64,000 bases of DNA from Pseudomonas sp. GM80 (GCF_000282515.1 NZ_AKJD01000246.1:1-64000); one strand, 5' to 3'; positions 36,069 to 44,837 are shown, numbered from the stretch's first letter. Numbers and translations are program-made. Notes: generated from the sequence alone by a model not told the origin.

Positions 36069-36182
36069 TCAGTCCGTGAGCCACCACACCATTTCCGCAA
36101 AGGGCATTGCCTGGATTTCGGCGGCAGAAAATCCAGTCTCCGCCGCCAGACGTTTTGCCGCCCCTTTGATCACGTTGGGGTT
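36069..36182 (-). CDS. GpE-type tail assembly extension (E' by frameshift)
   Basis: This frame codes for 37 residues (NPNVIKGAAKRLAAETGFSA ending AEMVWWLTD) typical of the small GpE tail proteins. It has no start codon of its own and lies in the +1 frame directly at the stop of the tail assembly chaperone. A junction CTT TAA C fits slippage of CTT to TTT. It is probably made as an E+E' fusion needed to load the tape measure protein. Confidence 0.75.
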   Translation of the reverse strand, partial: NPNVIKGAAKRLAAETGFSAAEIQAMPFAEMVWWLTD

Positions 36183-36780
36183 AAAGCCCGTCGTCGTTGT
36201 CCATGCGAAAATAGCCGGCCTGCAAGCGGCTGAAGTCCACCAGCTTGAGATTCTCCAGATCCGCCACCGGCGCACCGGACAACGCGGAGAACAGCACCAG
36301 CTCGCGCTGCTCGGCGTCACCGCCGGCCTCGCGGTTGGCTTCGCGCACGTCACGCACGGTCGGCGAACGCAAGGCGAGCTTGTCGACCAGCACGTCGTTG
36401 ATCTTGCTCGGGCTCGAAAACGTCACCAACGCTTGATCAGTGGTGACCGACAGCCACGCCGGTTTCGACGTGGAGTAATCGGTATCAGGCGCCAGAGTCG
36501 AATAGGCCGTTTGCACACGGCGATAGTCCGTCAGTTTGAGCCCTTCCAGATCCTTGAGCCCTACCTCAGTCAGGCCGGCGAACAACATCAATTCGCGCTG
36601 TTCGTCGTTACCGTTCGATGCGTGATCAGCGGCACGCACCGCGCGCACCGATGGCGCACGCATGGTCAGCGTTTCGACGTTGACGCCGTTGGCCTCGCTC
36701 GGACGCGTGAGCGTCACCACAGCGCCGTCAGCGGTGATCGACAGCCAGGCAGGCAGTGGTTTATCAGTTGCGTGAGTCAT
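36181..36780 (-). CDS. E: Tail assembly chaperone (E) with internal duplication
   Basis: This is a 199-residue protein made of two copies of one tail assembly chaperone domain. Copy 1 (about 8-95) has PAWLSITADGAVVTLTRPSE and RAPSVRAVRAAD; copy 2 (about 106-195) has PAWLSVTTDQALVTFSSPSK and RSPTVRDVREAN. Both share DEQREL/AEQREL and an LENLKL/LEGLKL stretch. P2 E is about half this length. It sits between tube and tape measure genes, the standard place. Confidence 0.88.
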   Translation of the reverse strand: MTHATDKPLPAWLSITADGAVVTLTRPSEANGVNVETLTMRAPSVRAVRAADHASNGNDEQRELMLFAGLTEVGLKDLEGLKLTDYRRVQTAYSTLAPDTDYSTSKPAWLSVTTDQALVTFSSPSKINDVLVDKLALRSPTVRDVREANREAGGDAEQRELVLFSALSGAPVADLENLKLVDFSRLQAGYFRMDNDDGL

Positions 36781-36794
36781 ATTGTTCTAGTCCC

Positions 36795-37298
36795 TTAGAG
36801 GCCGAGCGCGGCGCGTACTTCCGCCAGTTGATCTTTACCGTCGACGACTTGAATGCCGGCGACCATGTCGATTTCGTACATCAGGCGCCCGTCGATTTCG
36901 AGCTTGTAATAGGTGACCGCGACGGCGTGCTTGATCTCGGCCGCATCACCGGCCTTCCAGTCGCCCAGGTCGACCTCTTTGAGCAGGCCGCGCAAGGTGG
37001 CGACGACTGCCGTCACTGCACCCTTCTGGCCACGGAAGGCCCCCCGGAACGTGGCATTGAAGGCGGTGCCATCGGCGAGGCCGAAGTACTTCAGCGACTC
37101 ACGGCGCACGCCCTTGGTGACGAAACTCGCCTCCATTTTTTCAAGACCCTGATTCATCTCGATCGAGCCGGCCATGCCACCGCCGCGATACTCGTCGGTC
37201 TTGGTGGTCAGCTTGGGCAGCGTCATGCTCGGCACGTCGCCGGAGAAGTTCACGCCGTCGACAAACAGGTTGGTGTTGCACAAAGTCTGAGGAATCAT
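36795..37298 (-). CDS. FII: Major tail tube protein (FII)
   Basis: This 167-residue protein is of the P2 FII family: MIPQTLCNTNLFVDG at the start, GGMAGSIEMNQGLEKMEASF, and KLEIDGRLMYEIDMVAGI near the end. It polymerises as the inner tail tube. It is 14 bases after the sheath gene on the same strand. Confidence 0.95.
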   Translation of the reverse strand: MIPQTLCNTNLFVDGVNFSGDVPSMTLPKLTTKTDEYRGGGMAGSIEMNQGLEKMEASFVTKGVRRESLKYFGLADGTAFNATFRGAFRGQKGAVTAVVATLRGLLKEVDLGDWKAGDAAEIKHAVAVTYYKLEIDGRLMYEIDMVAGIQVVDGKDQLAEVRAALGL

Positions 37299-37311
37299 CT
37301 GCTAAGCCCCC

Positions 37312-38478
37312 TTAGGCTGCTTCAAGCACTTCGGTCATCCATTGATCGGTGACTTCGAAAAGGAAATTCGGGTTCTCTGCCGGCGGCACGTCGGTGAAGC
37401 GGATGCGCCAATACACCTTGCCTTGGGCGATCTGGCTGGCCGTGTTCAGCTCGGTGTCCGGGAACACTTCAAAGTTGATGATCGCGCCCTGGGCTTTCAG
37501 GTCGGCCATGAACGCGTTGAGGCCGTTGGTCACGTCACTGACGTAGGTCTTGGTGATCGAGCGATCGACCGCCCACTTGTGCCCGGCCTGCACCGCATCC
37601 ATCAGGATGAACAGCGTGCGCACGCGGGTGACGAACGCCCATTTCGGATCGCTCGACAGCGTGCGGTTACCCCACAGGCGATAACCGTCGTCACGGATGA
37701 TCGTGGCGATATTGGCGTTGTTGAGCAGGTTGGCCCGGCACGTCTCGTCGCCGTCCAGGTACTCGACCGCGCGGCCGGTGCCGGTGATGCCGGCGAACTC
37801 TTTGTTCGAAGGCGATGCCCAGAAACCGTACTCAGCATCCGTCCACGCAAACAGACCCGCCGCCCAGGCCGAGCCGGGTGCATCGATCGTCGCGCTGGTG
37901 ACGGTGTCCCAGAACTGCACACCCGGGTCGACCATGTACAGGTTGCGGCTGCCGAAGTTCTCGGCGTAGGCCATGGCGGCCTCATCGGTGGTACCCGGGC
38001 CGTCGAGGATGGCGATCGCGCGCAGCTTCTGCGCCACGCTGTCGATCGCCGTAGCCACCGCTTGAGTCCTGGTATGACCCGGCGCGATCAACAACCGCGG
38101 CTGTGCGTTGTACATGCTTTTGCCGTCGATCAGCGCTTGCAGGCCGGTACGCTGGCCCGAGACCAGAACGCCGCCGATGATCGCCGAGGTTTGCAGCGCG
38201 GCGTCTTCCAGCTTGGGCACGCCGATGGCGACGATCACCGCCTTGGCTTTGACGTAGATCGCCTGACAGGCCTTGGTGATAGCCGAGTCAGCACCAAAGG
38301 CGGCGATCGCCTCGCGCTCAGTGGTGATCAACTTCAGCTCGCCGGCCTTGGCCGTACCGCCGCCGAGAATGCCCGGGGTGAAGGTGTCGCAAAGACCGAT
38401 GATCGAAGACGACGGCAGCGAAATGGTGCGCGCGCCCGTCTTGATTTCGGTGGTCGTAACGCCGTGAAAGAAACTCAT
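37312..38478 (-). CDS. FI: Tail sheath protein (FI)
   Basis: This 388-residue contractile sheath protein has MSFFHGVTTTEI at the start, LLIAPGHTRTQAVATAIDSV, a central GIAGTGR-like loop, and IRFTDVPPAENPNF before the C-terminus. The start MSFFHG was chosen because the frame upstream begins with TTG overlapping the SD. Its presence marks the phage as a myovirus. A hairpin/T-run cassette lies just upstream. Confidence 0.96.
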   Translation of the reverse strand: MSFFHGVTTTEIKTGARTISLPSSSIIGLCDTFTPGILGGGTAKAGELKLITTEREAIAAFGADSAITKACQAIYVKAKAVIVAIGVPKLEDAALQTSAIIGGVLVSGQRTGLQALIDGKSMYNAQPRLLIAPGHTRTQAVATAIDSVAQKLRAIAILDGPGTTDEAAMAYAENFGSRNLYMVDPGVQFWDTVTSATIDAPGSAWAAGLFAWTDAEYGFWASPSNKEFAGITGTGRAVEYLDGDETCRANLLNNANIATIIRDDGYRLWGNRTLSSDPKWAFVTRVRTLFILMDAVQAGHKWAVDRSITKTYVSDVTNGLNAFMADLKAQGAIINFEVFPDTELNTASQIAQGKVYWRIRFTDVPPAENPNFLFEVTDQWMTEVLEAA

Positions 38479-38501
38479 AAAGTCCAATCTCCAGAAACGA
38501 A

Positions 38502-38524
38502 AAAGCCCCGCATCCGCGAGGCTG
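38502..38524 (-). terminator. Hairpin plus T-run before sheath gene
   Basis: On the minus strand AGCCTCGC GGAT GCGGGGCT (8 bp with one wobble) is followed by T5, then CGTTTCTGGAGA and the sheath start. Confidence 0.7.
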
Positions 38525-38558
38525 TTGTGGGGTGTTCGTGTTACGCGTAACGGAAAAG

Positions 38559-38585
38559 AAAACGCCCCGTCAGTGCGGGGCGTTT
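38559..38585 (-). terminator. Terminator after tail fibre assembly gene
   Basis: A perfect stem ACGCCCCG / CGGGGCGT with loop CACTGA on the minus strand, followed by TTTTCTTTT, overlaps the stop of the Tfa-like gene. It separates fibre genes from the sheath. Confidence 0.8.
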
Positions 38586-39009
38586 ATTGAAGCGGGCCGG
38601 TCATCCACAACGGGGCAATCGGACGATGGTCATCGAGCGGGAATTGCCCGCCTTCTGGCCAGTCGCGCAATTGCCGGCGGTACGCTTGCAGCTCGGCATA
38701 CTGCTCAGCCGTGATCGAGGTCGGACCACCCTCCTCGATCTCGTCGCGATGCCGGGACACCAGCGGATCGGTTAGGGTCAATTGACGATCGCGCCAATCA
38801 CGCGCAACAGCTGCCAGTTCGTCGGGGCCGGGTTGTTGCGGCTCTACCAGGACGGGATAGCCATCATCCCCCCATTCGATCACCTTGCCCGCTGACTGCC
38901 CCGCCAGCAGCTCGACGTGATAGCCCGCCGAAATTTCCACTACGTCCGTCGGCATGACGGTATGAATCGCGGCGTCATAGAACCCGCGCTCTGATCTCGA
39001 AGAAAACAT
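38584..39009 (-). CDS. Tail fibre assembly-like chaperone
   Basis: This 141-residue protein has VVEISAGYHVELLAGQSAGK at the N-terminus and ITAEQYAELQAYRRQLRDWP at the C-terminus, typical of Tfa/tail assembly chaperones placed after a fibre gene. The ATG at 39009 has GGGGA at proper distance; an in-frame TTG at 39024 is less likely. It helps fold or attach the fibre encoded just upstream. Confidence 0.85.
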   Translation of the reverse strand: MFSSRSERGFYDAAIHTVMPTDVVEISAGYHVELLAGQSAGKVIEWGDDGYPVLVEPQQPGPDELAAVARDWRDRQLTLTDPLVSRHRDEIEEGGPTSITAEQYAELQAYRRQLRDWPEGGQFPLDDHRPIAPLWMTGPLQ

Positions 39010-39020
39010 TCGATCCCCTT

Positions 39021-40961
39021 TCAATATCCGATTCCAATAAAGCCGATGGATACAGGCAGCGCCGAAGCAAAAGCCCCTACCTGCGATTTGCTTCGCGCCC
39101 CAATCGAAACCATAGCGGGGGATTCACCATTTGAGCAGGTAACAGCGGCAAACAAACAGGCGTTGGGGAATGCAATGGGCCAGACCGACAGCGCGCCTTG
39201 TGATCCGAGCGTGGTGGTAAAGATCCATTGAATAATCAAACCGCTTGGCAGCTTCTGATAGCCATTGGCCAACTGCTGGGACGAAAACAGCGGCGAGTAT
39301 TTCAGCGCCGCATCACCATCCTCAAGCACCCAGCCCGTGCCGTCATTCAACCGTCGGAGAACCGACATAGTCGAAGGCGCCACCGAAAGCGGGCCGTTGA
39401 CGCTGGAAAGACTGGCCACCGACTGCCCCGTCTGTGCCCGAATAGTCAGCCCCACGGTGGTACTTGCCAACAAGGTAATCACAGCCCCCAGCGGCACAGT
39501 CGTAGCATCTGGCAGGGTAACCGTGGCCGATGTTCCACCAATGGCAACCAAACGACCGACATCCGCTGCCGTGAGCGTTGTGTTGCCGCTGTAGGCCACC
39601 GAATCGGCGTAGCTACCCTGGGCACGCTGAGCAAATTCGGTTGTAGCCAGCGCCTTGCCGTTATCGAATTTCGGCTGTGTCACGAAGTTGGGGCCGGTCA
39701 TCGTCCCAGCGAAGCGCAGAGCCACCGTGCCGCCAACCAGTAGCCACTGATCTTGTAGCCTGATGAATTCGGCGGTATCACCAAGAGCCAACACCAGCGG
39801 CCCAGCTATACCGGTCGCGGTGGAGACCAGATCAGCACCCGAAGCCACGACTTTTAACCCACCCGCGCCGGCGCAGGCCAGCGTGATAGTGGCCGCATTC
39901 GCAACACCTGCAGTAGGTGGCAAGGTCGCCATGAGCTGGCCGGCGTCGGCGAAGCTGTGAAGCCCACCGACATGGGCAGCGGTCAGCACGAGACTCACCG
40001 TGTTCGTGGTGAAGCCGGAAAACTCAACGCCGCGCTGCTTCAGAAATTCGGTCGTCGCTACCGACTTGCTACTGTCGAAACGCGACGGGGTCGGGGCTGT
40101 CGGATTGCCGGCAAAACTCGGCGAAAACAAACGGGCAAGGCCGTCAGTAATGTCCTTGAACGTTAATGCGGTTGCACCTACGACAATCGGGCCATCTGTC
40201 ACCAACTGCCAGATCGTGTCGGCCTGAGTCGCACCAACCTCTACAGCCACCGTCAGGTTTGGCGTCAACTTCACATTGTTGTCGGCATCCTTGGCCCGCA
40301 CCCAAGCACCGTTAGCCACCACATAGGGGCCATTGTCCTTGGCGGCAGCCTGATTTTTCACCAGCACACGATCGCCTGCATTCAGCGAAACACCGTCCAC
40401 CACCTGTAAACCGACCAGGGCAATATTGCCGGTAGTGGCCGCGCGTACCGACTGCTTAATGTCGAGCTTGCTCAGCTCTTCAAGAATGCGCGAATCGACG
40501 AATTCCCGAGTTGCCAGCACTACCGCTGGATCGATCTTCAGCGTGATTTGCGCGGTACTGGAAACAATCAGATTCATCCGCACCACCTGTGTGCGGCCCG
40601 ATCCCTGCGAGAGGATCGGCTTAAAGCTTGGCGCACAATTGGCCACCGCCACTAGATCACCGTCGGCGTCGTACAGCCCGACCTCGCGGATCCAGTAACC
40701 GCCCTCATCGGCTGGTATAACCTGCTCGGCAATGATCACCGCCGGATTGACCGGATCAATCATCAGCTGATTTAGAGGCCGTCTCCGCCACTCGTTGATC
40801 AGTTTGGTTTGCTTGGGGCCGGGCTGAGGGTCGGCGCCGTTGGCGTCCCCCAGCCCCATTTGAGTGATGTTCCATGGAACGCCAAGCACGTTGGCATTCG
40901 CCAGCTTGGCCGCCCCCACATCAGTCAGGATCGCGAGAAATTTAGAGTTCGCATCAATCAT
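39021..40961 (-). CDS. Tail fibre protein (gpH-like)
   Basis: This is a 646-residue protein. The N-terminal ~160 residues are the phage tail-collar fibre domain (FLAILTDVGAAKLANANVLG, GGYWIREVGLYDADGDLVAV). The middle has repeated beta-rich units (SFAGNPTAPTPSRFDSSKSV, TQPKFDNGKALATTEF), and the last ~90 residues form a trimer/receptor tip. This is the host-range determinant. It overlaps gpI by 4 bases. Confidence 0.93.
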   Translation of the reverse strand: MIDANSKFLAILTDVGAAKLANANVLGVPWNITQMGLGDANGADPQPGPKQTKLINEWRRRPLNQLMIDPVNPAVIIAEQVIPADEGGYWIREVGLYDADGDLVAVANCAPSFKPILSQGSGRTQVVRMNLIVSSTAQITLKIDPAVVLATREFVDSRILEELSKLDIKQSVRAATTGNIALVGLQVVDGVSLNAGDRVLVKNQAAAKDNGPYVVANGAWVRAKDADNNVKLTPNLTVAVEVGATQADTIWQLVTDGPIVVGATALTFKDITDGLARLFSPSFAGNPTAPTPSRFDSSKSVATTEFLKQRGVEFSGFTTNTVSLVLTAAHVGGLHSFADAGQLMATLPPTAGVANAATITLACAGAGGLKVVASGADLVSTATGIAGPLVLALGDTAEFIRLQDQWLLVGGTVALRFAGTMTGPNFVTQPKFDNGKALATTEFAQRAQGSYADSVAYSGNTTLTAADVGRLVAIGGTSATVTLPDATTVPLGAVITLLASTTVGLTIRAQTGQSVASLSSVNGPLSVAPSTMSVLRRLNDGTGWVLEDGDAALKYSPLFSSQQLANGYQKLPSGLIIQWIFTTTLGSQGALSVWPIAFPNACLFAAVTCSNGESPAMVSIGARSKSQVGAFASALPVSIGFIGIGY

Positions 40962-41563
40962 GAATAAATATCCAGGGTGTCAATGGAGTGCTCGCGACCG
41001 GTCACGCCGTAACTACCGGTGACCTCAATGTCGCGCATTTCGGGTGGGTAAATGTCGATTACATCGCCGTCGTACAGCGTTACGCCGACATTCAAATCGC
41101 CTTGCGTTTCGAGGCTGATCGCCAAACCGGTCAAGTGTCGCGTGACGGGCTTGGCGTCATCAATCAGGCGCTCAAGCTCCTGATACATTTCCTCGGTGAT
41201 GCCGGTATCCAGCACGCCAACTTTCAAGGCGAAGGTGCCTGGCACGCCCTCGGGCACAGCCTGGAACCACTCGACAATCTCGATCAGATAGCCCAGCGGT
41301 TCGACCACCCGGCGCAGCGCGCCGATCGTGCCCTTGTGCTTGTGGATGTAATACGAGGCCTTAATGGCCGCGCGCTTTGTTGCCTCGGGCCATCGGTAGT
41401 CCCAGCGATCGACCGACCACGCCCACGCCAGATGCGGCAGCAGGTGCGCCGGACAGGTATCGGCGTTGTACAGGTCACGCAGCGGGACAATCGTCTTCTC
41501 GAAAAAACCGGCCTCCATGGCCCGTTCCAGTTGCGTGCTGTTGATCGGCAGAAAGCTCTTCAT
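40958..41563 (-). CDS. I: Baseplate/tail protein I (gpI)
   Basis: This 201-residue protein of the P2 gpI family shows LPHLAWAWSVDRWDYRWPEA, IHKHKGTIGALRRVVEPLGY. It joins the baseplate wedge to the fibre. It lies between gpJ and the fibre gene, overlapping the latter. Confidence 0.95.
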   Translation of the reverse strand: MKSFLPINSTQLERAMEAGFFEKTIVPLRDLYNADTCPAHLLPHLAWAWSVDRWDYRWPEATKRAAIKASYYIHKHKGTIGALRRVVEPLGYLIEIVEWFQAVPEGVPGTFALKVGVLDTGITEEMYQELERLIDDAKPVTRHLTGLAISLETQGDLNVGVTLYDGDVIDIYPPEMRDIEVTGSYGVTGREHSIDTLDIYS

Positions 41564-41564
41564 G

Positions 41565-42452
41565 TCAACCCGCCATCGTCACGGTGTAGCCCACGCAGAA
41601 CGCTGCCTGCTCTTTCGTCGGGGCCAGATCGACCCAGTCGGGCAACTCCACCCGGGAAACGCCGGCAACGTGCAATTGCGCGTCGATCGCGGAACGTGCG
41701 ACCTCCACACCCAGGCGCTTGCGGGGATTGATCCATGCCGCTAGCCGGGCCTTGGCTTCCGCCAAACTGGCATCCATTTCGGGGCCGGCGCCGGTCATGT
41801 GCAGAATCGCGTCAATGCGGTAATCAATGATTTCCGCACTCTTGACCGTGACCCGATCACCAACCGGGCGCACGTCATCGTCGTTCAGCTCGACCCGCAC
41901 CGTGGCCAGCAACTCAGGACTGGCCACGCCGCGCCCGTCACCCTCAGAACTCAGCACCGTTACCGTAACGTAACAAGGCGCAGGGCTTTCGGCCGACGCA
42001 TCCGCCACCAGCCCCGAGGCATTTCGCGCGTGCAGGATGTAGCTGTTACGCGGGCCGGCCGTGGTCAGGCCTTCATAGGCCAACTGGATGCGCTCGCGAA
42101 ACGGGTCATCCTCTTCCTTGACCTCGGGCACCGGCGGCACCGCTTGCAGATCCGCCGCCTGAATAACCAGGCGTTTCAAATTGACGTTAGCCCCTAGGTG
42201 ATCGAGGTCGCCGCGAATGGCGTACGCCAGCAGCAGGGCCTTGCCCGCGTCGTTGACCCGGGCGCGGTTACCGACCTTGATATAGGCGCCCGTCTCCAGC
42301 ACCTTAACCACCGGATCACTCTCCAGCACCGCCGTCCAGTTGTCGCCCATGTACCCGCGAAAGACGCCTAGCGTGTCTTGATAGGTGTCCTCGAAGTCGA
42401 GCGGCTCCAGCACGGTCGGCGCCGGTAACGCCGACAGATCCACGATATTCAT
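41565..42452 (-). CDS. J: Baseplate assembly protein J (gpJ)
   Basis: This 295-residue baseplate wedge protein has LLLAYAIRGDLDHLGANVNL, ERIQLAYEGLTTAGPRNSYI, ADASAESPAPCYVTVTVLSS-type sequence and a VGDRVTVKSAEIIDYRIDA segment, all standard for gpJ. It overlaps gpW by 4 bases. Confidence 0.95.
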   Translation of the reverse strand: MNIVDLSALPAPTVLEPLDFEDTYQDTLGVFRGYMGDNWTAVLESDPVVKVLETGAYIKVGNRARVNDAGKALLLAYAIRGDLDHLGANVNLKRLVIQAADLQAVPPVPEVKEEDDPFRERIQLAYEGLTTAGPRNSYILHARNASGLVADASAESPAPCYVTVTVLSSEGDGRGVASPELLATVRVELNDDDVRPVGDRVTVKSAEIIDYRIDAILHMTGAGPEMDASLAEAKARLAAWINPRKRLGVEVARSAIDAQLHVAGVSRVELPDWVDLAPTKEQAAFCVGYTVTMAG

Positions 42453-42775
42453 ACGGTCACCTCTAACGTGACGCTGTCGCCCAGGTACTGACCGGCGATT
42501 TCCAGATTGATTTGCCCGCCGATCACCGAAACGACGCTGACCCGATCCAGCTTCAAACGCGGCTCCCAGCGGCCCAGCGCGCGCGCGACTTCCGCCTGCA
42601 CGGAGCTGATCCAGCCCTTGTTAACGGGCAAGTCGATAAACCGCCGTATCTTGCTGCCGTATTCCGGCCGGTGCCGCCGGCTACCCAGCGGCGTGCCCAG
42701 AATGTCGGGGATCGACTGGCGCAAGTGAGCGATGCCGGAAATGGGTTGGCCGGTGTGGCGATCCATTCCGATCAT
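42449..42775 (-). CDS. W: Baseplate protein W (gp25-like)
   Basis: This 108-residue gp25-like lysozyme-fold baseplate protein contains GIAHLRQSIPDILGTPLGSR, then PEYGSKIRRFIDLP. EIAGQYLGDSVTLEV-type sequence closes it. It is part of the wedge with gpJ. Confidence 0.94.
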   Translation of the reverse strand: MIGMDRHTGQPISGIAHLRQSIPDILGTPLGSRRHRPEYGSKIRRFIDLPVNKGWISSVQAEVARALGRWEPRLKLDRVSVVSVIGGQINLEIAGQYLGDSVTLEVTV

Positions 42776-42780
42776 CTATG

Positions 42781-43032
42781 TCACTCCAACGGTTCAAGTT
42801 CGGGATGCGTCTTCAGGAAGCTGACAGCCTGCTCATCGGACGCCGACACCTCGACCTCGTGCTTGGCCACCGCCAGCGTGCGATCCGTTCCAGGGATGCA
42901 CAGCGTGCGCGAGGTATAGACTTTGTCGCGAAACTTCAGCAGCAAATCAGCAGTTCGCGCTTGAGGGGTAACAGGCGGGCGAATCGTCGACGGTAATTGC
43001 TCCTCGACAGACTGGTCATTGATCTTGGCCAT
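42781..43032 (-). CDS. Small phage tail-region protein, unknown
   Basis: This 83-residue protein (DQSVEEQLPSTIRPPVTPQA, VAKHEVEVSASDEQAVSFL) has no recognised domain. The C-terminal half looks like the short conserved tail-region proteins lying between gpV and gpW in related phages. A hairpin/SD cassette upstream suggests separate control. Confidence 0.7.
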   Translation of the reverse strand: MAKINDQSVEEQLPSTIRPPVTPQARTADLLLKFRDKVYTSRTLCIPGTDRTLAVAKHEVEVSASDEQAVSFLKTHPELEPLE

Positions 43033-43049
43033 GGGTTTTCTCCAGGTAC

Positions 43050-43073
43050 AAAAAAGCCCGCACGCGGCGGGCT
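43050..43073 (-). terminator. Hairpin plus T-run within tail operon
   Basis: AGCCCGC CGCGT GCGGGCT with T6 on the minus strand lies between gpV and the small gene at 42781, followed by a CTGGAGA SD. Confidence 0.7.
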
Positions 43074-43088
43074 GGATGAATGTTTGGG

Positions 43089-43670
43089 TTAGTGCTTGTG
43101 GTGGTTGTCGCTGTCGCCGACGGCCATGATGTTGCCGGCGCCGTCGATGTTGCCCGTTACGCGTAACGCGCCATCAATATTGACCGGACCCTTGATGTTC
43201 ACGGTGCCCTCAAGATCGATCGTTCCCGACTTCACTGTCACCGCGTTATCCGTTACGACGACGTCCGTGCCGCCGACCTTGATCGTCACCGTGCCACTCG
43301 GCAGGGTGATGGTGTAGGACTTGGCCTGCCAGTCGTAGACCAGCGAGCCGCCATCATCGAACCGCCAGACCTCGACGTGATCGCGGTTGTCCGGCTGACT
43401 GCCGGCATTGCCGTACAGGCCAGGAATGAACGTACCTTGCGAGACGTCACCGCTGGCACTGATTAAGCTGCCCTGCTCGCCCATGCTCGGCGCGCGCCAG
43501 TGGCGAGCCTTGCCGGCGGCGATGCTGTGCCAACGCACCCAGGCGCTTGTCCACTCGCCATCCGACACCCGACACACCGGCGGGGAGGCGGCCAGATCCA
43601 CCGCCACCACATAACAAGCCTTGACCACCCCTGCCAGCATGCGGTCATGTTGGGCCGTTGCGTAACTCAC
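43089..43670 (-). CDS. V: Baseplate spike protein V (gpV)
   Basis: This 193-residue protein has an OB-like N-terminal domain (VCRVSDGEWTSAWVRWHSIA, GEQGSLISASGDVSQGTFIP) and a C-terminal beta-helix with repeats (VNIKGPVNIDGALRVTGNID) ending in the metal-binding DSDNHHKH tip. This is the membrane-piercing spike. Confidence 0.94.
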   Translation of the reverse strand: MSYATAQHDRMLAGVVKACYVVAVDLAASPPVCRVSDGEWTSAWVRWHSIAAGKARHWRAPSMGEQGSLISASGDVSQGTFIPGLYGNAGSQPDNRDHVEVWRFDDGGSLVYDWQAKSYTITLPSGTVTIKVGGTDVVVTDNAVTVKSGTIDLEGTVNIKGPVNIDGALRVTGNIDGAGNIMAVGDSDNHHKH

Positions 43671-44179
43671 GGCTCTTGCTCCGCATCGACAACCACCTCA
43701 ACGGCGTAGTCTTCCAACAGGAGTTCACCCGGATGATCATCTGGCCATGGCCATTGTTCGGTGCCGAGGTAAATCTGCTGGTTCCACTCCACCAGCCAGA
43801 CCGTATAACCATCGAGCTGCGGCTGGGTCCAGTCCTGCACTGCCTGGACAAACTCGGCGGGTTCGACAGCCAAGCCCCACGTCTGGGCGCGCAGCAGCAC
43901 GGCCAATTGAGTCACCAATTGCACGGCCTGTTGGTGATGGTTCGGCTTGATCGGGTCGACAATGATCCGAGCCTCGAACTTGCAGACCAGCGAGGTTTCG
44001 CCGGTGCCGATATCGGTACCCGGCTCAATCTCGGCCAGTTCCAGAAATACCGCCGGCAGCACCACGCGATCCGCGATGTTCGGCCAGGCAGTGACGGCCC
44101 GCACGCCCGGCAAGTGGGTACGCAGATGCTGTTCTACCGCCCGATAAAGCTGGTCCAGGCTGAACGGTTCGTCAGACAT
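43667..44179 (-). CDS. Phage tail completion/terminator-like protein
   Basis: This 170-residue protein (LDQLYRAVEQHLRTHLPGVR, FKARIIVD-like strand, LAVLLRAQTWGLAVEPA) resembles tail terminator or neck proteins in size and position, between the Z-like protein and gpV. The start MSDEPFSL overlaps the preceding gene by 8 bases. The exact family is not certain. Confidence 0.7.
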   Translation of the reverse strand: MSDEPFSLDQLYRAVEQHLRTHLPGVRAVTAWPNIADRVVLPAVFLELAEIEPGTDIGTGETSLVCKFEARIIVDPIKPNHHQQAVQLVTQLAVLLRAQTWGLAVEPAEFVQAVQDWTQPQLDGYTVWLVEWNQQIYLGTEQWPWPDDHPGELLLEDYAVEVVVDAEQEP

Positions 44180-44837
44180 TGCCGATCCTCTTGAGGTACT
44201 TCTGCAGCTCAAAGTTGAGTTCTTGTTTGAGAATCGCCAACAGGATCTCATCTGCCTTTTTGACCCAGCTGTCGAAATGCGGCCGGGCTTGCTCCAGCGA
44301 CACCTTGGCCTTGGCCAGCGGGAAACGACTGCCGTGTTCGGCGACCCAGCCAGAACTCGCCCCGCGACCGGGGGAGACCGTACTGTCGGGGTAGTCGTCC
44401 CCGTTGAAATGCTTGCTGGCTGTGCGGATCCAGATGTCGGGTTTATTGCCGTAGACCTTCTTGAGGAAAGCCCCTTGGTAACGCCGCCCCGCCACTGACA
44501 CGCCGCTACCGGTTTGCCGCGCCCGGCCGATCCGGCTGGACTCGATGGCGTTCAAACCGAACCACAGTTTGCCGCTCGCGGCACCGCCGGAAACCGGATA
44601 ACTGCGCAAGCGCTGACGCACCGCTGCTACGGCAATGCGCTCTGACCGGCTCACAGCCCGGGCAATGTGCGTGCGCAACCTTCCCAACGTCTTGTTGATC
44701 GCACGCCGGTGCGCCGCTGCCGCTGCCTTGGGGACCAACGCCGCGAAGTCCTGAAACGCCTGAAAGTCTGTGGCCGAAGACTGGATGGAAATCATCCCGC
44801 CGGCGGCCGAGGGTTTGAAATAGCTGCCGACGCTCAT
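44172..44837 (-). CDS. Minor tail protein Z-like
   Basis: This 221-residue protein agrees with lambda minor tail protein Z: AAAAHRRAINKTLGRLRTHI, RSYPVSGGAASGKLWFGLNA, QGAFLKKVYGNKPDIWIRTA. Z is needed for proper tail joining. It overlaps both neighbours by a few bases. Confidence 0.85.
   Translation of the reverse strand: MSVGSYFKPSAAGGMISIQSSATDFQAFQDFAALVPKAAAAAHRRAINKTLGRLRTHIARAVSRSERIAVAAVRQRLRSYPVSGGAASGKLWFGLNAIESSRIGRARQTGSGVSVAGRRYQGAFLKKVYGNKPDIWIRTASKHFNGDDYPDSTVSPGRGASSGWVAEHGSRFPLAKAKVSLEQARPHFDSWVKKADEILLAILKQELNFELQKYLKRIGNV

Noticed and set aside
35163..36233. Long plus-strand frames opposite the tape measure, sheath, protease, primase and diguanylate cyclase genes
   Set aside because: They mirror strongly coding minus-strand genes of high GC, have no SD, and translate into His/Arg/Gln-rich low-quality sequence; they are codon-bias shadows.
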